Below are positions 53,224 through 63,017 of a DNA stretch of 64,000 bases, piece by piece; the first letter of the stretch is position 1; each line of letters opens with the position of its first letter. A program made the translations under genes and the position numbers. Source of the DNA: JBGCFO01 sp045106955 (lineage in GTDB: Bacteria; Pseudomonadota; Alphaproteobacteria; Rickettsiales; Rickettsiaceae); contig JBGCFO010000001.1 of assembly GCA_045106955.1 (NCBI GenBank), positions 71,933 to 135,932 on the forward strand, in the 5' to 3' direction. The notes under the pieces are model-generated. The model worked only from the letters and a program-made list of their open reading frames with translations. It made no database searches and was not told the origin of the DNA.

Positions 53224-54021
53224 ATGAAGCTTTTCAATAAACTCCATTTAAAATCAAATCGAGATAAATGCGCTCAAAATATTGTTAATTCTAGATTTAT
53301 CAAATACTTATCACAAGATGTATTAACTCGTTTAGAGCTAATTGATCTAGAGTTTATTGATATTTTGATAATTGGTGCGCACGGGCCTTTTATGCCAGAA
53401 TTACTAAAAAAAAAATATCCAAATTCTCAAATTACTGTTACTAATTCGTCTAAAAATATATTAGATAGAATTGATTCAACGTTTCAAAAAATAAATATAG
53501 ATGAAGATGATATTAGTTTAGATATTACACAAAAGAGATTTGATTTAATTGTATTTTTAGTTGATTTGCATTGGGTTAATAATATACCTAAATTTTTATC
53601 TGATATTAGAAATATTCTTACACAAAAAGGATTATTTCTCGGTAATTTTATAGGTGGTCCTAGCCTTTGGAATTTACGATCAAAATTGATTAGTATCGAA
53701 GAAATTCTTAAAGACAAACATTCTTCTCGTGTACCACCGTTTATTCATTTTGACGATGTTCATAATTTGTTTAGCAAAGCAAATTTTAAAGAGATAATTA
53801 TTGATTACGAAAAAATAGAATTAGAATACTCTAATCTTCTCAAGCTCATGTACGAGATTAAATCTATTGGTCAATCTAATATTGCAAATAATAAAACGCA
53901 TTATTCTATTTCCAAGAAAATGCTAAAGATTTTACAATGCGAAAATGATGTATTTCATGATTATGTGTATTTAGTTAGTTATATTGCAAGTCCAACCCAA
54001 GGTTTATGCTTAATTAAGTAA
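53224..54021 (+). CDS. SAM-dependent methyltransferase, BioC/NDUFAF5-like
   Basis: Predicted class I methyltransferase. The opening LFNKLHLKSNRDKCAQNI and the late FIGGPSLWNLRSKLISIEEI..... RVPPFIHFDDVHNLFSKANF resemble the BioC-like proteins found in Rickettsiales that are related to mitochondrial NDUFAF5. The SAM-binding loop, normally DxGxGxG, reads IIGAHGPFMPE, a weak match, and motif post-II is LVDLHWVNNIP. 265 aa. Substrate unknown; a biotin or complex I assembly role is only a guess from family. Confidence 0.65.
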   Translation: MKLFNKLHLKSNRDKCAQNIVNSRFIKYLSQDVLTRLELIDLEFIDILIIGAHGPFMPELLKKKYPNSQITVTNSSKNILDRIDSTFQKINIDEDDISLDITQKRFDLIVFLVDLHWVNNIPKFLSDIRNILTQKGLFLGNFIGGPSLWNLRSKLISIEEILKDKHSSRVPPFIHFDDVHNLFSKANFKEIIIDYEKIELEYSNLLKLMYEIKSIGQSNIANNKTHYSISKKMLKILQCENDVFHDYVYLVSYIASPTQGLCLIK

Positions 54022-54114
54022 AATCATAATTAAATTTTTATTACAAAGCTCGTTGTTTTTGTATTTCAATAAATAAGCAAATAAAGAAATGTGATTTATG
54101 ATGCGAAATGACTG

Positions 54115-54143
54115 TTTACAATTTTATCTTTAGCAACTATTAT
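54115..54143 (+). promoter_or_regulatory. Candidate atp operon promoter
   Basis: TTTACA (54115-54120), exactly 17 bp, TATTAT (54138-54143). It ends 34 bp before the atpH GTG start and is the only good sigma-70-like pair in the 156-bp gap after the methyltransferase gene. Confidence 0.5.
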
Positions 54144-54177
54144 TAAGGCCTAAATAGTAATGAATTAGGTTATATAG

Positions 54178-54732
54178 GTGTTAATTAGTCAAACTAGGAT
54201 TGTTAATAACTATACGGTGGCTTTGTTTAATACAATTGCCGATTTGCCTTCAGTTGTTGAGGTTTTAGAGCAACTTGTAGAGTTGAATGATAAATTAAAT
54301 CGCAATAAAAATGTTTATGATATTCTTATTTGTCCTGTAATAGAAGCTTCTTTGAAGTTAGATATTATCAAAAAAATAGTAGAAAGTTTAAATATGAGCG
54401 AAACTGTATCTAAATTTGCTCTTCTATTAGTGGAATCTCATCGCATCGATTTGTTAAATGAAATAATCAATAATTTAAGAATATTATATAACCAAGCGAG
54501 TAAAGTGACAAATGTGCGCATTATCGCATCAAAAGCTTTAGATGAAAATAGTATAGATTATATTAAATCATATTTACAAAATTTTATCAAAAATAATGTA
54601 AAAATAACGCTAACACAGGATTCAGATTTGATTAAAGGAGTAATGATATATTATAATGATTATCAAGTTAATTGTTCTGTTAATGGGATTTTAGATAATA
54701 TTTCTAATCTGCATAAATTAGCTTTGATATAA
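54178..54732 (+). CDS. atpH: ATP synthase F1 delta subunit
   Basis: Peripheral-stalk subunit joining F1 to the b subunits. The start is GTG, giving MLISQTRIVNNYTVALFNTIADLPSVVEVLEQL, typical of the delta N-terminal domain. The remainder is helical with FALLLVESHRIDLL and the closing V-x-G-x-L-D pattern VNGILDNISNL. 184 aa is standard. First of atpHAGD. Confidence 0.92.
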   Translation: MLISQTRIVNNYTVALFNTIADLPSVVEVLEQLVELNDKLNRNKNVYDILICPVIEASLKLDIIKKIVESLNMSETVSKFALLLVESHRIDLLNEIINNLRILYNQASKVTNVRIIASKALDENSIDYIKSYLQNFIKNNVKITLTQDSDLIKGVMIYYNDYQVNCSVNGILDNISNLHKLALI

Positions 54733-54818
54733 AATAAAATTGATATATAAGTTAAGATAAATAAGTTTTAATATAAATATTTTAAAATTAGAATAATTAG
54801 TATATACGGAGTGTGTCG

Positions 54819-56366
54819 ATGGCATTAAATGCAAATAAGTTCGCCAGTGAATTTTCAGATGTTTTACAAGAAAAGATTTCTGATATTGACTTTAGTAAAT
54901 TTGAAGAAACTGGAACTATAATGACTGTAGGTGATGGGATTGCAAATATATTCGGACTTAAAAATGTTCAATCTAATGAAGTGCTAGAAAGCAATGGGAT
55001 TGAATTAATAGCTCTAAATTTAGAAGATGGAAAAGTTGGGGCAATGATATTTGGCCGAGATAATGTTCTTTCGCAAGGAGATACTGTTAAAAGAACAGGT
55101 AAAATGTTAAGTGTTCCAGCCGGAAAAGAATTGCTTGGGCGTGTTGTGAATGCCATTGGTCAGCCAATTGATGGAAAGGGTCCTATAAATACAAAATTAA
55201 TGACTCCAGTTGAAAAATCAGCTCCAGGGATTATTGCAAGGCAAAGCGTGTCTGAACCATTACAAACTGGTATTAAGGCCATTGATGCTTTAATACCAAT
55301 CGGAAAAGGTCAGCGCGAGCTCATAATAGGTGATAGACAGACCGGAAAGACATCTATTGCGATTGATACAATTATTAATCAAAAATACTCTCATCAAGAA
55401 AATGATGAAAAGCATAAAGTTCATTGTATATACGTGGCAATAGGGCAAAAAATGTCTAAAATTGCTGAAATAGCCAAGATATTATCAGAAGCAGGGGCGA
55501 TGGAATATACTACAATAGTTAGCACGACAGCATCTGATCCAGCTGCAATGCAATTCATTGCTCCTTATACAGGATGTGCAATTGGAGAGTATTTTCGTGA
55601 CAATGGTCAGCACTCTTTAGTGATATATGATGATTTGAGCAAACATGCTGTAGCTTATCGTCAAATTAGTTTGTTATTAAGGAGGCCTCCAGCTAGGGAG
55701 GCTTATCCTGGAGATATATTCTATGTTCATTCTAGATTACTTGAGCGGGCAGCCAAGTTAAATGATTCTCATAAAGGTGGTTCTTTAACTGCATTGCCTA
55801 TTATCGAGACCCAAGCTGGCGATATTTCTGCTTATATCCCAACGAATGTTATATCTATAACAGATGGCCAAATCTTTTTAGAAACTTCGTTGTTCTACCA
55901 AGGTATTAGGCCGGCTATTAATGTTGGTATGTCTGTCAGTAGAGTAGGGTCAGCAGCTCAATTAAAATCTATGAAGCAAGTTGCAGGTTCCGTAAAGCTT
56001 GATTTGGCTCAATATAGAGAGATGGCAGCTTTTGCGCAATTTAGCTCTGAACTTGATTCTTCAACTAAGAAAATAATTGATCATGGCATGAGATTAGTTG
56101 AAATTTTTAAGCAACCAGCATTTCAACCATTTCCCGTAGAGTATGAAGTTATAAGTTTATATGCTGGCGTTCATGGGTATTTGAAAAATATCCCCGTGGA
56201 TCAAGTTTCAGAATTTGAGCGTCAGCTTTTAGAAAATATTAAAGCTAATGCCCAAGATATTATTCATTCAATTAAAGTAGACAAGAAAATTACTGATAGT
56301 AATGAAAGGCAAATCAGGATATTCATTGAAAAATTTGTAGACAAATTTCTATCTCAACAAATATAA
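54819..56366 (+). CDS. atpA: ATP synthase F1 alpha subunit
   Basis: Nucleotide-binding, non-catalytic subunit of the F1 hexamer. I use the ATG at 54819 rather than the GTG at 54813, because a GGAG lies 8 bp upstream of it and MALNANKFASEF looks like the natural start. Walker A GDRQTGKTS (near 170) and the later RAAKLNDSHKGGSLTALPIIETQ and SVSRVGSAAQ motifs are present. 515 aa is typical. Confidence 0.97.
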   Translation: MALNANKFASEFSDVLQEKISDIDFSKFEETGTIMTVGDGIANIFGLKNVQSNEVLESNGIELIALNLEDGKVGAMIFGRDNVLSQGDTVKRTGKMLSVPAGKELLGRVVNAIGQPIDGKGPINTKLMTPVEKSAPGIIARQSVSEPLQTGIKAIDALIPIGKGQRELIIGDRQTGKTSIAIDTIINQKYSHQENDEKHKVHCIYVAIGQKMSKIAEIAKILSEAGAMEYTTIVSTTASDPAAMQFIAPYTGCAIGEYFRDNGQHSLVIYDDLSKHAVAYRQISLLLRRPPAREAYPGDIFYVHSRLLERAAKLNDSHKGGSLTALPIIETQAGDISAYIPTNVISITDGQIFLETSLFYQGIRPAINVGMSVSRVGSAAQLKSMKQVAGSVKLDLAQYREMAAFAQFSSELDSSTKKIIDHGMRLVEIFKQPAFQPFPVEYEVISLYAGVHGYLKNIPVDQVSEFERQLLENIKANAQDIIHSIKVDKKITDSNERQIRIFIEKFVDKFLSQQI

Positions 56367-56372
56367 ATACCT

Positions 56373-57245
56373 ATGTCTAATTTAAAACAAATTTCAAATA
56401 GGATTAAGACGATTAATTCTACCAAGAAAACTACTAAAGCCATGCAAATGGTTTCTGCCTCTAAGCTCAAGAAAGCTAAAGAAGTTCTTTTGGCATCAGA
56501 TTTGCGCATTCAATCTATGAAAAATATCGTTGGTAATATTATATCTAATGTTTCCGATTTTAGTGATTTAGATAATTTATTCTTATCATTAGATAAACAT
56601 AGGTCGAATGAATCTGCGAAATTATTAATAATATTTGCTTCTAACAGAGGTTTATGTGGAGGTTTTAATAATTCTATCATAAAAAAATCTATAGAAGATA
56701 TTGAAACTTTCAAAAAAGGCAATCAGGAAATAAAGTTAATTATAGTTGGAACTAAAGCATATTCTGCATTATCTTTTATGGGTTATAAAGATTATATCGA
56801 TAGCTATTATGAGATTAAAAATGAAAATGAGCAAGAATTGATTTTTAATGTCTTATATAATAGGGTTGTTCAATTAATTGAATCTTGCAGAACTTCTTTT
56901 TGTTATTTATATTTTAATAAATTTAAGAATGCTATGACTCAAATTCCTACAAGATTGGATCTTTTGCCTTATAATTTTGACAAAGATTTTATCCAATCTG
57001 ATTATGATTATGAAGGAGAAAATTTACTATATAACGCTATGGGTTTTTATATTAAATCTGCCATTAATTTTGCATTTAGTCAGAGCTATGCATCAGAGAA
57101 TGCAGCTCGTATGATATCTATGGACAATGCGACTAAAAATGCAACTAAGCTTTCAAGGGAATTAACATTGTCATTAAATCGCTCTAGACAAGCGCTTATA
57201 ACAACAGAATTAACGGAAATTATTTCCGGAGCAGAAGCTGTATAA
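56373..57245 (+). CDS. atpG: ATP synthase F1 gamma subunit
   Basis: Central rotor shaft. The N-terminal coiled-coil helix has LKQISNRIKTINSTKKTTKAMQMVSASKL, and the C-terminal helix ends ARMISMDNATKNATKLSRELTLSLNRSRQALITTEL.EI.SGAEAV, both family signatures. LLIIFASNRGLCGGFNNSI is the central domain motif. 290 aa is normal. It follows atpA by 6 bp. Confidence 0.97.
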   Translation: MSNLKQISNRIKTINSTKKTTKAMQMVSASKLKKAKEVLLASDLRIQSMKNIVGNIISNVSDFSDLDNLFLSLDKHRSNESAKLLIIFASNRGLCGGFNNSIIKKSIEDIETFKKGNQEIKLIIVGTKAYSALSFMGYKDYIDSYYEIKNENEQELIFNVLYNRVVQLIESCRTSFCYLYFNKFKNAMTQIPTRLDLLPYNFDKDFIQSDYDYEGENLLYNAMGFYIKSAINFAFSQSYASENAARMISMDNATKNATKLSRELTLSLNRSRQALITTELTEIISGAEAV

Positions 57246-57299
57246 ATAATTTTTTAATTTAAGTTAAATAATAATAAACATTAAATAATAATTAGTAAA

Positions 57300-58733
57300 A
57301 TGACAAAAAAAAATATTGGTAAGATTGTTCAAGTAATTTCTGCTGTAGTTGATGTCGAGTTTGAAAATGGCAAAGATTTGCCAAATATTTCTCACGCATT
57401 AGAGTGTAGCAATAATGGTAAAACATTAATTTTAGAAGTTATGCAGCAAATTGGCGATAATATAGTACGTTGTATTGCTATGCAGTCTACTGATGGCCTA
57501 GCTCGCGGAGTAGAGGTTGTAGATACTGGTGATTCAATTAATGTTCCAGTTGGATTAGAAACATTAGGTCGTATTATGGATGTAACTGGTAAGCCGATTG
57601 ATGAACGCGGTCCTATTAATGCTAAAAATCATAAATCTATTTATGAATCATTTCCAAGTTTTGTTGAACAATCCACGGAGAAAAATATCTTAGTTACTGG
57701 TATTAAGGTTATTGATTTATTAGCTCCTTATGCTAGAGGTGGTAAAATTGGTTTATTTGGAGGTGCTGGCGTTGGTAAAACTGTTTTAATTATGGAATTA
57801 ATAAATAATATTGCTAAAGCTTATTCAGGTCTTACAGTTTTTACTGGCGTTGGAGAACGCACAAGAGAAGGTAATGATTTATATCATGAAATGATTTCTT
57901 CTGGTGTAATTAACGGAGAAGATTTAAGTAAATCAAAAGTGTCTTTGATTTATGGTCAAATGAATGAGCCACCTGGGGCTAGAGCAAGAGTTGCTTTTAC
58001 TGGATTAACTGTTGCCGAGCATTTTCGCGATATGAAAGGTGGTCAAGATGTATTATTTTTTATTGATAACATTTTCCGTTTTACTCAGGCCGGATCAGAA
58101 GTGTCTGCAACTTTAGGTCGTATTCCTTCTGCTGTTGGATACCAACCCACATTAGCAACAGATTTAGGAAGTTTAGAAGAAAGAATAACCTCTACTAAAC
58201 ACGGTTCTATTACATCTATACAGGCTATTTACGTGCCAGCAGATGATTTGACAGATCCAGCACCTGCGACAACATTTTCTCACCTTGATGCTAGCACTGT
58301 TTTAAGTAGAAGCATTTCAGAGCTTGGTATATATCCAGCCGTAGATCCATTGGATAGCACATCTCAAATGTTAGATCCAACTGTTATAGGTGAAGAGCAT
58401 TATTCTGTAGCAAGAAAAGTGCAACAAATTTTACAAAAATATAAATCCTTACAAGATATTATAGCAATTCTTGGCATGGATGAATTATCAGAAGAGGATA
58501 AAATTATTGTATTTAGAGCTAGAAAGATACAAAAATTTTTATCTCAGCCATTTTTTGTAGCAGAAGTATTTACCGGGATGCCAGGTAAGTTAATAAAGTT
58601 AGAAGATACAATAGCAAGTTTTAAAGCTTTGGTAGAAGGTGAATATGACCATTTACCTGAAGCTGCATTTTATATGGTTGGCGACATTGAAGAAGCTGTA
58701 GAAAAAGCCAAAAAACTAACAAAAGACGATTGA
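57300..58733 (+). CDS. atpD: ATP synthase F1 beta subunit
   Basis: Catalytic subunit of F1. Walker A GGAGVGKTV (near 160), the GERTREGNDLYHEM catalytic-glutamate region, DVLFFIDNIFRFTQAGSE (Walker B) and YVPADDLTDPAPATTFSHLDA are intact. 477 aa is normal. The epsilon gene that usually follows is not here but at 46213-46617; yidC comes next. Confidence 0.98.
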   Translation: MTKKNIGKIVQVISAVVDVEFENGKDLPNISHALECSNNGKTLILEVMQQIGDNIVRCIAMQSTDGLARGVEVVDTGDSINVPVGLETLGRIMDVTGKPIDERGPINAKNHKSIYESFPSFVEQSTEKNILVTGIKVIDLLAPYARGGKIGLFGGAGVGKTVLIMELINNIAKAYSGLTVFTGVGERTREGNDLYHEMISSGVINGEDLSKSKVSLIYGQMNEPPGARARVAFTGLTVAEHFRDMKGGQDVLFFIDNIFRFTQAGSEVSATLGRIPSAVGYQPTLATDLGSLEERITSTKHGSITSIQAIYVPADDLTDPAPATTFSHLDASTVLSRSISELGIYPAVDPLDSTSQMLDPTVIGEEHYSVARKVQQILQKYKSLQDIIAILGMDELSEEDKIIVFRARKIQKFLSQPFFVAEVFTGMPGKLIKLEDTIASFKALVEGEYDHLPEAAFYMVGDIEEAVEKAKKLTKDD

Positions 58734-58766
58734 TCGATATGCTTTTAATTTTCTAATTTACTAGAT

Positions 58767-60497
58767 ATGAACAACAATATATTAAATTTGATTCTTGCTG
58801 TAGTTATGTCTGCAGTCATTATCTTTTCATGGCAATATTTCTATCAGCCAGTTTCAAACAAGACGCAATCTTACTCTAGCAAGAGTAACTTACAAAGTGA
58901 CAACTCTAAGTTTTCTGGCAATAGTTCTAGCGCTAATCGCAATAATAATCATTATGTTAATACTCAATATTTCGCTAAAAATGATGCAAATATTGACGGC
59001 CAAGATTCGATTGCAATAGATACTTCCTCTCTTTCTGGCTCTATATCTTTGAAAGGAATAAGGTTTGATAATTTAATACTTAAAAAATATAAAGAGACTA
59101 TGAAAAACAATAGTCCTGATGTAGTATTATTTTCTAAACCAGGATCAAAAGAAACATATTTTGCAGAAATTGGTTGGTTGAATGTTGGTAATGAGGATAA
59201 AATTGAGCTTCCTACATCAGAAACTCGATGGTCAGCAGATAGCAATGTTTTGAATAGTGCAAAGCCAGTAAATTTTTTTTGGGTCAATTCTCAAGGTATT
59301 AAGTTTATCGTCAATGTTAGCATTGATGATGATTATTTATTTACTATTACACAAACTGTTGTCAATGATTCATCATCTCCTTTTTCAGTTCGTTATTATG
59401 GTTTGATTAATCGTAATTATGATCTCAGTGAGAAAATGCTTAGCATATTACACCAAGGTCCGATTATAGTGCAAAATGGAGAGTTGAGTGAAAAATCTTA
59501 TGATTCCATGAAAGATAGTAAAGTTGAAAATTTTGCAGAGGAGTATGTAAATTGGATTGGTATTAGCGATAAATATTGGCTTGCATCTTTTATTCCTGAT
59601 CAATCTAATTTATATAGATCAAAATTTAGTTATAAATTAAAAGACGGCTTTAATAAGTATCAAGTAGATTTTATCTCATCAGAGCATTTAATTCAGTCAG
59701 GAGAGTCCTATTCTGTAAGGAATATGTTGTTTGCTGGAGTTAAAAAATTGAATTTATTAGATAAATATGCAAAACAATACCACATTAAAATATTTGATAG
59801 AGCGATAGATTTTGGATGGTTGTATGTAATTACTAAACCAATTTTTTATACTTTAAATTTTTTCTATAAGTATGTAGGTAATTTTGGCATTAGTATTCTA
59901 ATTGTCACTGTAATTATCAAGTTAGCAATGTTCTTTTTGACTAATAAATCTTATAGATCAATGAAGGTAATGAAAGAATTACAGCCTGAAATTGAAAATA
60001 TTAAAACATTATATGCTCAAGATAAAGCAAGGTTGCATAAAGAGACAATGGCATTATATAAAAAGCATAAAGTGAATCCAGTGTCTGGATGCTTGCCATT
60101 AATTTTACAAATTCCAATATTTTTTTCTATCTATAAAGTATTGTATGTCACTATAGAAATGCGTCATGCCGCTTTTTATGGATGGATTAATGATTTATCG
60201 GCTCCAGATCCTACAACTATATTTAATTTATTTGGTTTGATTTCGTATCATCCACCAAGTTTTTTAATGATTGGTGCTTGGCCTATAATTATGGCAATAA
60301 GTATGATGTTGCAACAAAAAATGTCTCCAACTCCAGCGGATCCCACTCAGGCATTGATGATGAAGATGATGCCATGGGTATTTTTGATAATGTTTAGTAG
60401 TTTTCCAGCCGGCTTGTTAATTTATTGGTCATGGAATAATGTGTTATCTATTTGTCAACAATATTATATCAATAAAACTAGCGCGAAGAGCGCATAG
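58767..60497 (+). CDS. yidC: Membrane protein insertase YidC
   Basis: Inserts and folds inner-membrane proteins, including the F0 c ring, in line with its location behind atpD. The N-terminal helix (about 4-22) anchors a Ser/Asn-rich linker and a periplasmic domain (WVNSQGIKFIVNVSIDDDYLFTITQTVVN). The catalytic C-terminal region has FGISILIVTVIIKLAMFFLTNKSYRSMKVMKELQPEIENIK, KHKVNPVSGCLPLILQIPIFFSIYKVL and the final LIYWSWNNVLSICQQYYI. 576 aa is a normal gram-negative form. Confidence 0.97.
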   Translation: MNNNILNLILAVVMSAVIIFSWQYFYQPVSNKTQSYSSKSNLQSDNSKFSGNSSSANRNNNHYVNTQYFAKNDANIDGQDSIAIDTSSLSGSISLKGIRFDNLILKKYKETMKNNSPDVVLFSKPGSKETYFAEIGWLNVGNEDKIELPTSETRWSADSNVLNSAKPVNFFWVNSQGIKFIVNVSIDDDYLFTITQTVVNDSSSPFSVRYYGLINRNYDLSEKMLSILHQGPIIVQNGELSEKSYDSMKDSKVENFAEEYVNWIGISDKYWLASFIPDQSNLYRSKFSYKLKDGFNKYQVDFISSEHLIQSGESYSVRNMLFAGVKKLNLLDKYAKQYHIKIFDRAIDFGWLYVITKPIFYTLNFFYKYVGNFGISILIVTVIIKLAMFFLTNKSYRSMKVMKELQPEIENIKTLYAQDKARLHKETMALYKKHKVNPVSGCLPLILQIPIFFSIYKVLYVTIEMRHAAFYGWINDLSAPDPTTIFNLFGLISYHPPSFLMIGAWPIIMAISMMLQQKMSPTPADPTQALMMKMMPWVFLIMFSSFPAGLLIYWSWNNVLSICQQYYINKTSAKSA

Positions 60498-60551
60498 AGA
60501 TTTTATGTGCAATATCATCGCAATGTATTGTTATTTATTTTGCGTAGGAGC

Positions 60552-60580
60552 TTGCAAGAATTATAAAAAAACATTATAAT
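60552..60580 (+). promoter_or_regulatory. Candidate rpsA promoter
   Basis: TTGCAA (60552-60557), exactly 17 bp, TATAAT (60575-60580), the best promoter-like pair I see in the window, 115 bp upstream of the rpsA ATG. The -35 hexamer is the same as at rpsB. Confidence 0.6.
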
Positions 60581-60694
60581 CCACCTGCCGTGAACTTTTT
60601 GAGATTTTAGTGAGTGTAAGAAGATGCTTTTTATCTTCGTTGCTTGCATTTGATCAATTGGTTTAAAAACTAAAAAAATATTAATAAATTAATT

Positions 60695-62428
60695 ATGTCA
60701 AGAAAATTTCTCTCTTCAGCTTTATTTGCTAAAGAACATCAAGACGAATATTTACAAGAAGAAGACTTCCAAAAATTACTTGATGAGATACCAGATACTA
60801 TCAAAGAAGATAAGGTAGTAAAAGGTCAAGTCATTAAGGTAACAAAGGATTTTATTATAGTTGATGTTGGATTGAAAAATGAATCCAGAATACCAATAGA
60901 AGAATTTGAATTAGATGGTAGTGATACTTATCCTGTCGTTGGAGATAAGGTTGATGTATATGTAGGTAGAATCGAAGATTCTGGTGGGAGGACGATCTTA
61001 AGTAGAGCAAAGGCAATACGTGAAGAAGCTTGGGAAAGGTTAAAACTTGCTTATGAAAATGGCGAAAAGGTCGAAGGTATAATCTTTGGTAAAGTGAAAG
61101 GCGGTCTAACTGTTGATTTAGCTGGTATTGTTGCCTTCTTGCCAGGTAGTCAGGTAGATGTTAAACCAATTAAAGATCCAACATCCTTGATGGGCTTTAA
61201 GCAGCTCTTTCATATACTTAAAATGGATGAAAAATATAAAAATATCATTATATCACGCAGAGCGATAGTAGATGAATCTCGTGTTGATGCTAGAGATGCT
61301 ATGTTATCTACAATTTCAGAAGGAATGCTGATTAAAGGTACTGTAAAAAATATTACTGATTACGGGGCATTTGTTGATTTAGGGAATGTAGATGGTTTGT
61401 TGCATGTGACAGATATATCTTGGAGACGAGTTAATCATCCATCTGAATTACTATCGATCGGAGACGAAATTGAAGTGAAGATTATTAAGTATAATCCAGA
61501 AAATTGCAGAATATCACTAGGACTCAAGCAGTTGGATAATAATCCTTGGCTTGAGATTCAAAAAACATGCACTGTTGGACAGAAGATGAAAGGTAAAATT
61601 ACCAACGTTACTACTTACGGCGTGTTTATAGAAGTAGAAGATGGTATTGAAGGATTAGTGCCGAATAATGAAGTTGCTTGGATGAAATCTAGTACAAAGA
61701 AACAGAATCAGCAATTTCCTATCATAGGTCAAGAAGTAGATTTTATGATTTTGAACATTGACACAGAAAAACATCGTATATCTTTGAGTATTAAGCAATG
61801 CCAAGACAATCATTTAATGCAATTTGCTGAGAATTATCCTGTAGGCAGCGTTGTTACCGGCTCTGTTTCTAAGATTGTAGATTTTGGTTTGTTTATTACA
61901 CTGGAAGATAGCATAGAAGGCATGGTTCATATCAGTGATATTAGCTGGAATGATGAAAATAATAATCTTGATGGTTATAATGTTGGAGATACATTGGATT
62001 GCAAGGTATTATCTATAGATTTAACTAGAGAACGAGTTAAACTTGGCATTAAGCAACTAACGCAAAATCCTCATAATATCATTGAAGAAGGCTCTGAAGT
62101 GTTGGTTACAATAGACGAAATAAACGACGATGAGTTGATTGTTAGTATCGACGATGATAAAAAAGGTATTATTAAAAAAGAAGAGATTGGCTCCAAAAAA
62201 GCTGAACAAGTAACTAGTGGTTTTACAATTAAAGACAAAGTAGATGCTGTTGTGCTTTCATTACCTGAAGATGGTAGAATAATATTATCAATCAATGGGT
62301 TAAAGAATAAGCAAAGTAAAAAAACTTTAAATAACACAGCTGATGATATTGCAGATGGTAATTTAGAAGAGGATAGCAACTCCAGTTTAAGCGATGCATT
62401 GGGACCTAAGATTAATGATAGCGAATAA
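60695..62428 (+). CDS. rpsA: 30S ribosomal protein S1
   Basis: RNA-binding ribosomal protein needed for initiation on weak ribosome sites. Six S1-type OB domains can be followed: VVKGQVIKVTKDFIIVDVG, VEGIIFGKVKGGLTVDLAG, IKGTVKNITDYGAFVDLGNVDGLLHVTDISW, MKGKITNVTTYGVFIEVEDGIEGLV, VTGSVSKIVDFGLFITLEDSIEGMVHISDISW and a last, degenerate one. 577 aa against 557 in E. coli. A Ser/Asp/Glu-rich tail follows. Absence of clear Shine-Dalgarno sites at many genes here is consistent with reliance on S1. Confidence 0.96.
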   Translation: MSRKFLSSALFAKEHQDEYLQEEDFQKLLDEIPDTIKEDKVVKGQVIKVTKDFIIVDVGLKNESRIPIEEFELDGSDTYPVVGDKVDVYVGRIEDSGGRTILSRAKAIREEAWERLKLAYENGEKVEGIIFGKVKGGLTVDLAGIVAFLPGSQVDVKPIKDPTSLMGFKQLFHILKMDEKYKNIIISRRAIVDESRVDARDAMLSTISEGMLIKGTVKNITDYGAFVDLGNVDGLLHVTDISWRRVNHPSELLSIGDEIEVKIIKYNPENCRISLGLKQLDNNPWLEIQKTCTVGQKMKGKITNVTTYGVFIEVEDGIEGLVPNNEVAWMKSSTKKQNQQFPIIGQEVDFMILNIDTEKHRISLSIKQCQDNHLMQFAENYPVGSVVTGSVSKIVDFGLFITLEDSIEGMVHISDISWNDENNNLDGYNVGDTLDCKVLSIDLTRERVKLGIKQLTQNPHNIIEEGSEVLVTIDEINDDELIVSIDDDKKGIIKKEEIGSKKAEQVTSGFTIKDKVDAVVLSLPEDGRIILSINGLKNKQSKKTLNNTADDIADGNLEEDSNSSLSDALGPKINDSE

Positions 62429-63017
62429 TTGTATGACTGCTTATCAAAGTAAATTAAAGAGATTCTAAACCTAGAATTTCTTTGTTGTTATTAAGTTATT
62501 TGGAGTAATATTGCAATAGCAGATAGAAGAAACTTTAATAGTATTTTTATTGATGACCTTCTATGTAAAAATACTTAACCGATAATAACTTTTCATTTAT
62601 AGTTTTAGTAAATGTTGTTGTAGGTAAGAGTTATTACATAGGCTTGAGATAAAGTTTTTAAAAATCTAGCATAAACGGATGAAGTTACATAAGATGATTG
62701 ATTTTATGAATTTACATTCTATTCAATTATCAGTCTTTTAAGCGCCTTAAGTGGATTGACTAGAGTTGTTAACAAAAATAATAGAATGCATTGATAGCGA
62801 TTTCATTGATGTTGCTAGATAAAGATATTATGGCAAATTAATTGACAATTAGAATTACATTTACAATTTAAAAGATTTGAATATTAGTACAAATCATCGC
62901 GCACATTATAGCTATTAGTTAATATTTTTTAAGATATCTATTGTACAATTGATAAAATTATGTTAACATTAATAGTTATTAATTGCATCAACGTATTAAC
63001 ATAATAATAGTAAGGAT
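62429..63017. other. 589-bp gap between rpsA and the XRE regulator
   Basis: AT-rich, no intact ORF of note, no tRNA seen. It contains a probable rpsA terminator hairpin at 62456-62483. The last ~90 bp hold AT-rich promoter-like sequence for the regulator (TTGTAC near 62940, no firm -10). A decayed gene is possible but no frame stays open long enough to suggest one. Confidence 0.55.
62456..62483 (+). terminator. Probable terminator hairpin after rpsA
   Basis: A 12-bp stem (AAAGAGATTCTA paired with TAGAATTTCTTT, one G-U) around a 4-base loop AACC, starting 28 bp after the rpsA stop. The T-tract following is short (TTTGTTGTTATT), so termination may be partial. Confidence 0.5.
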
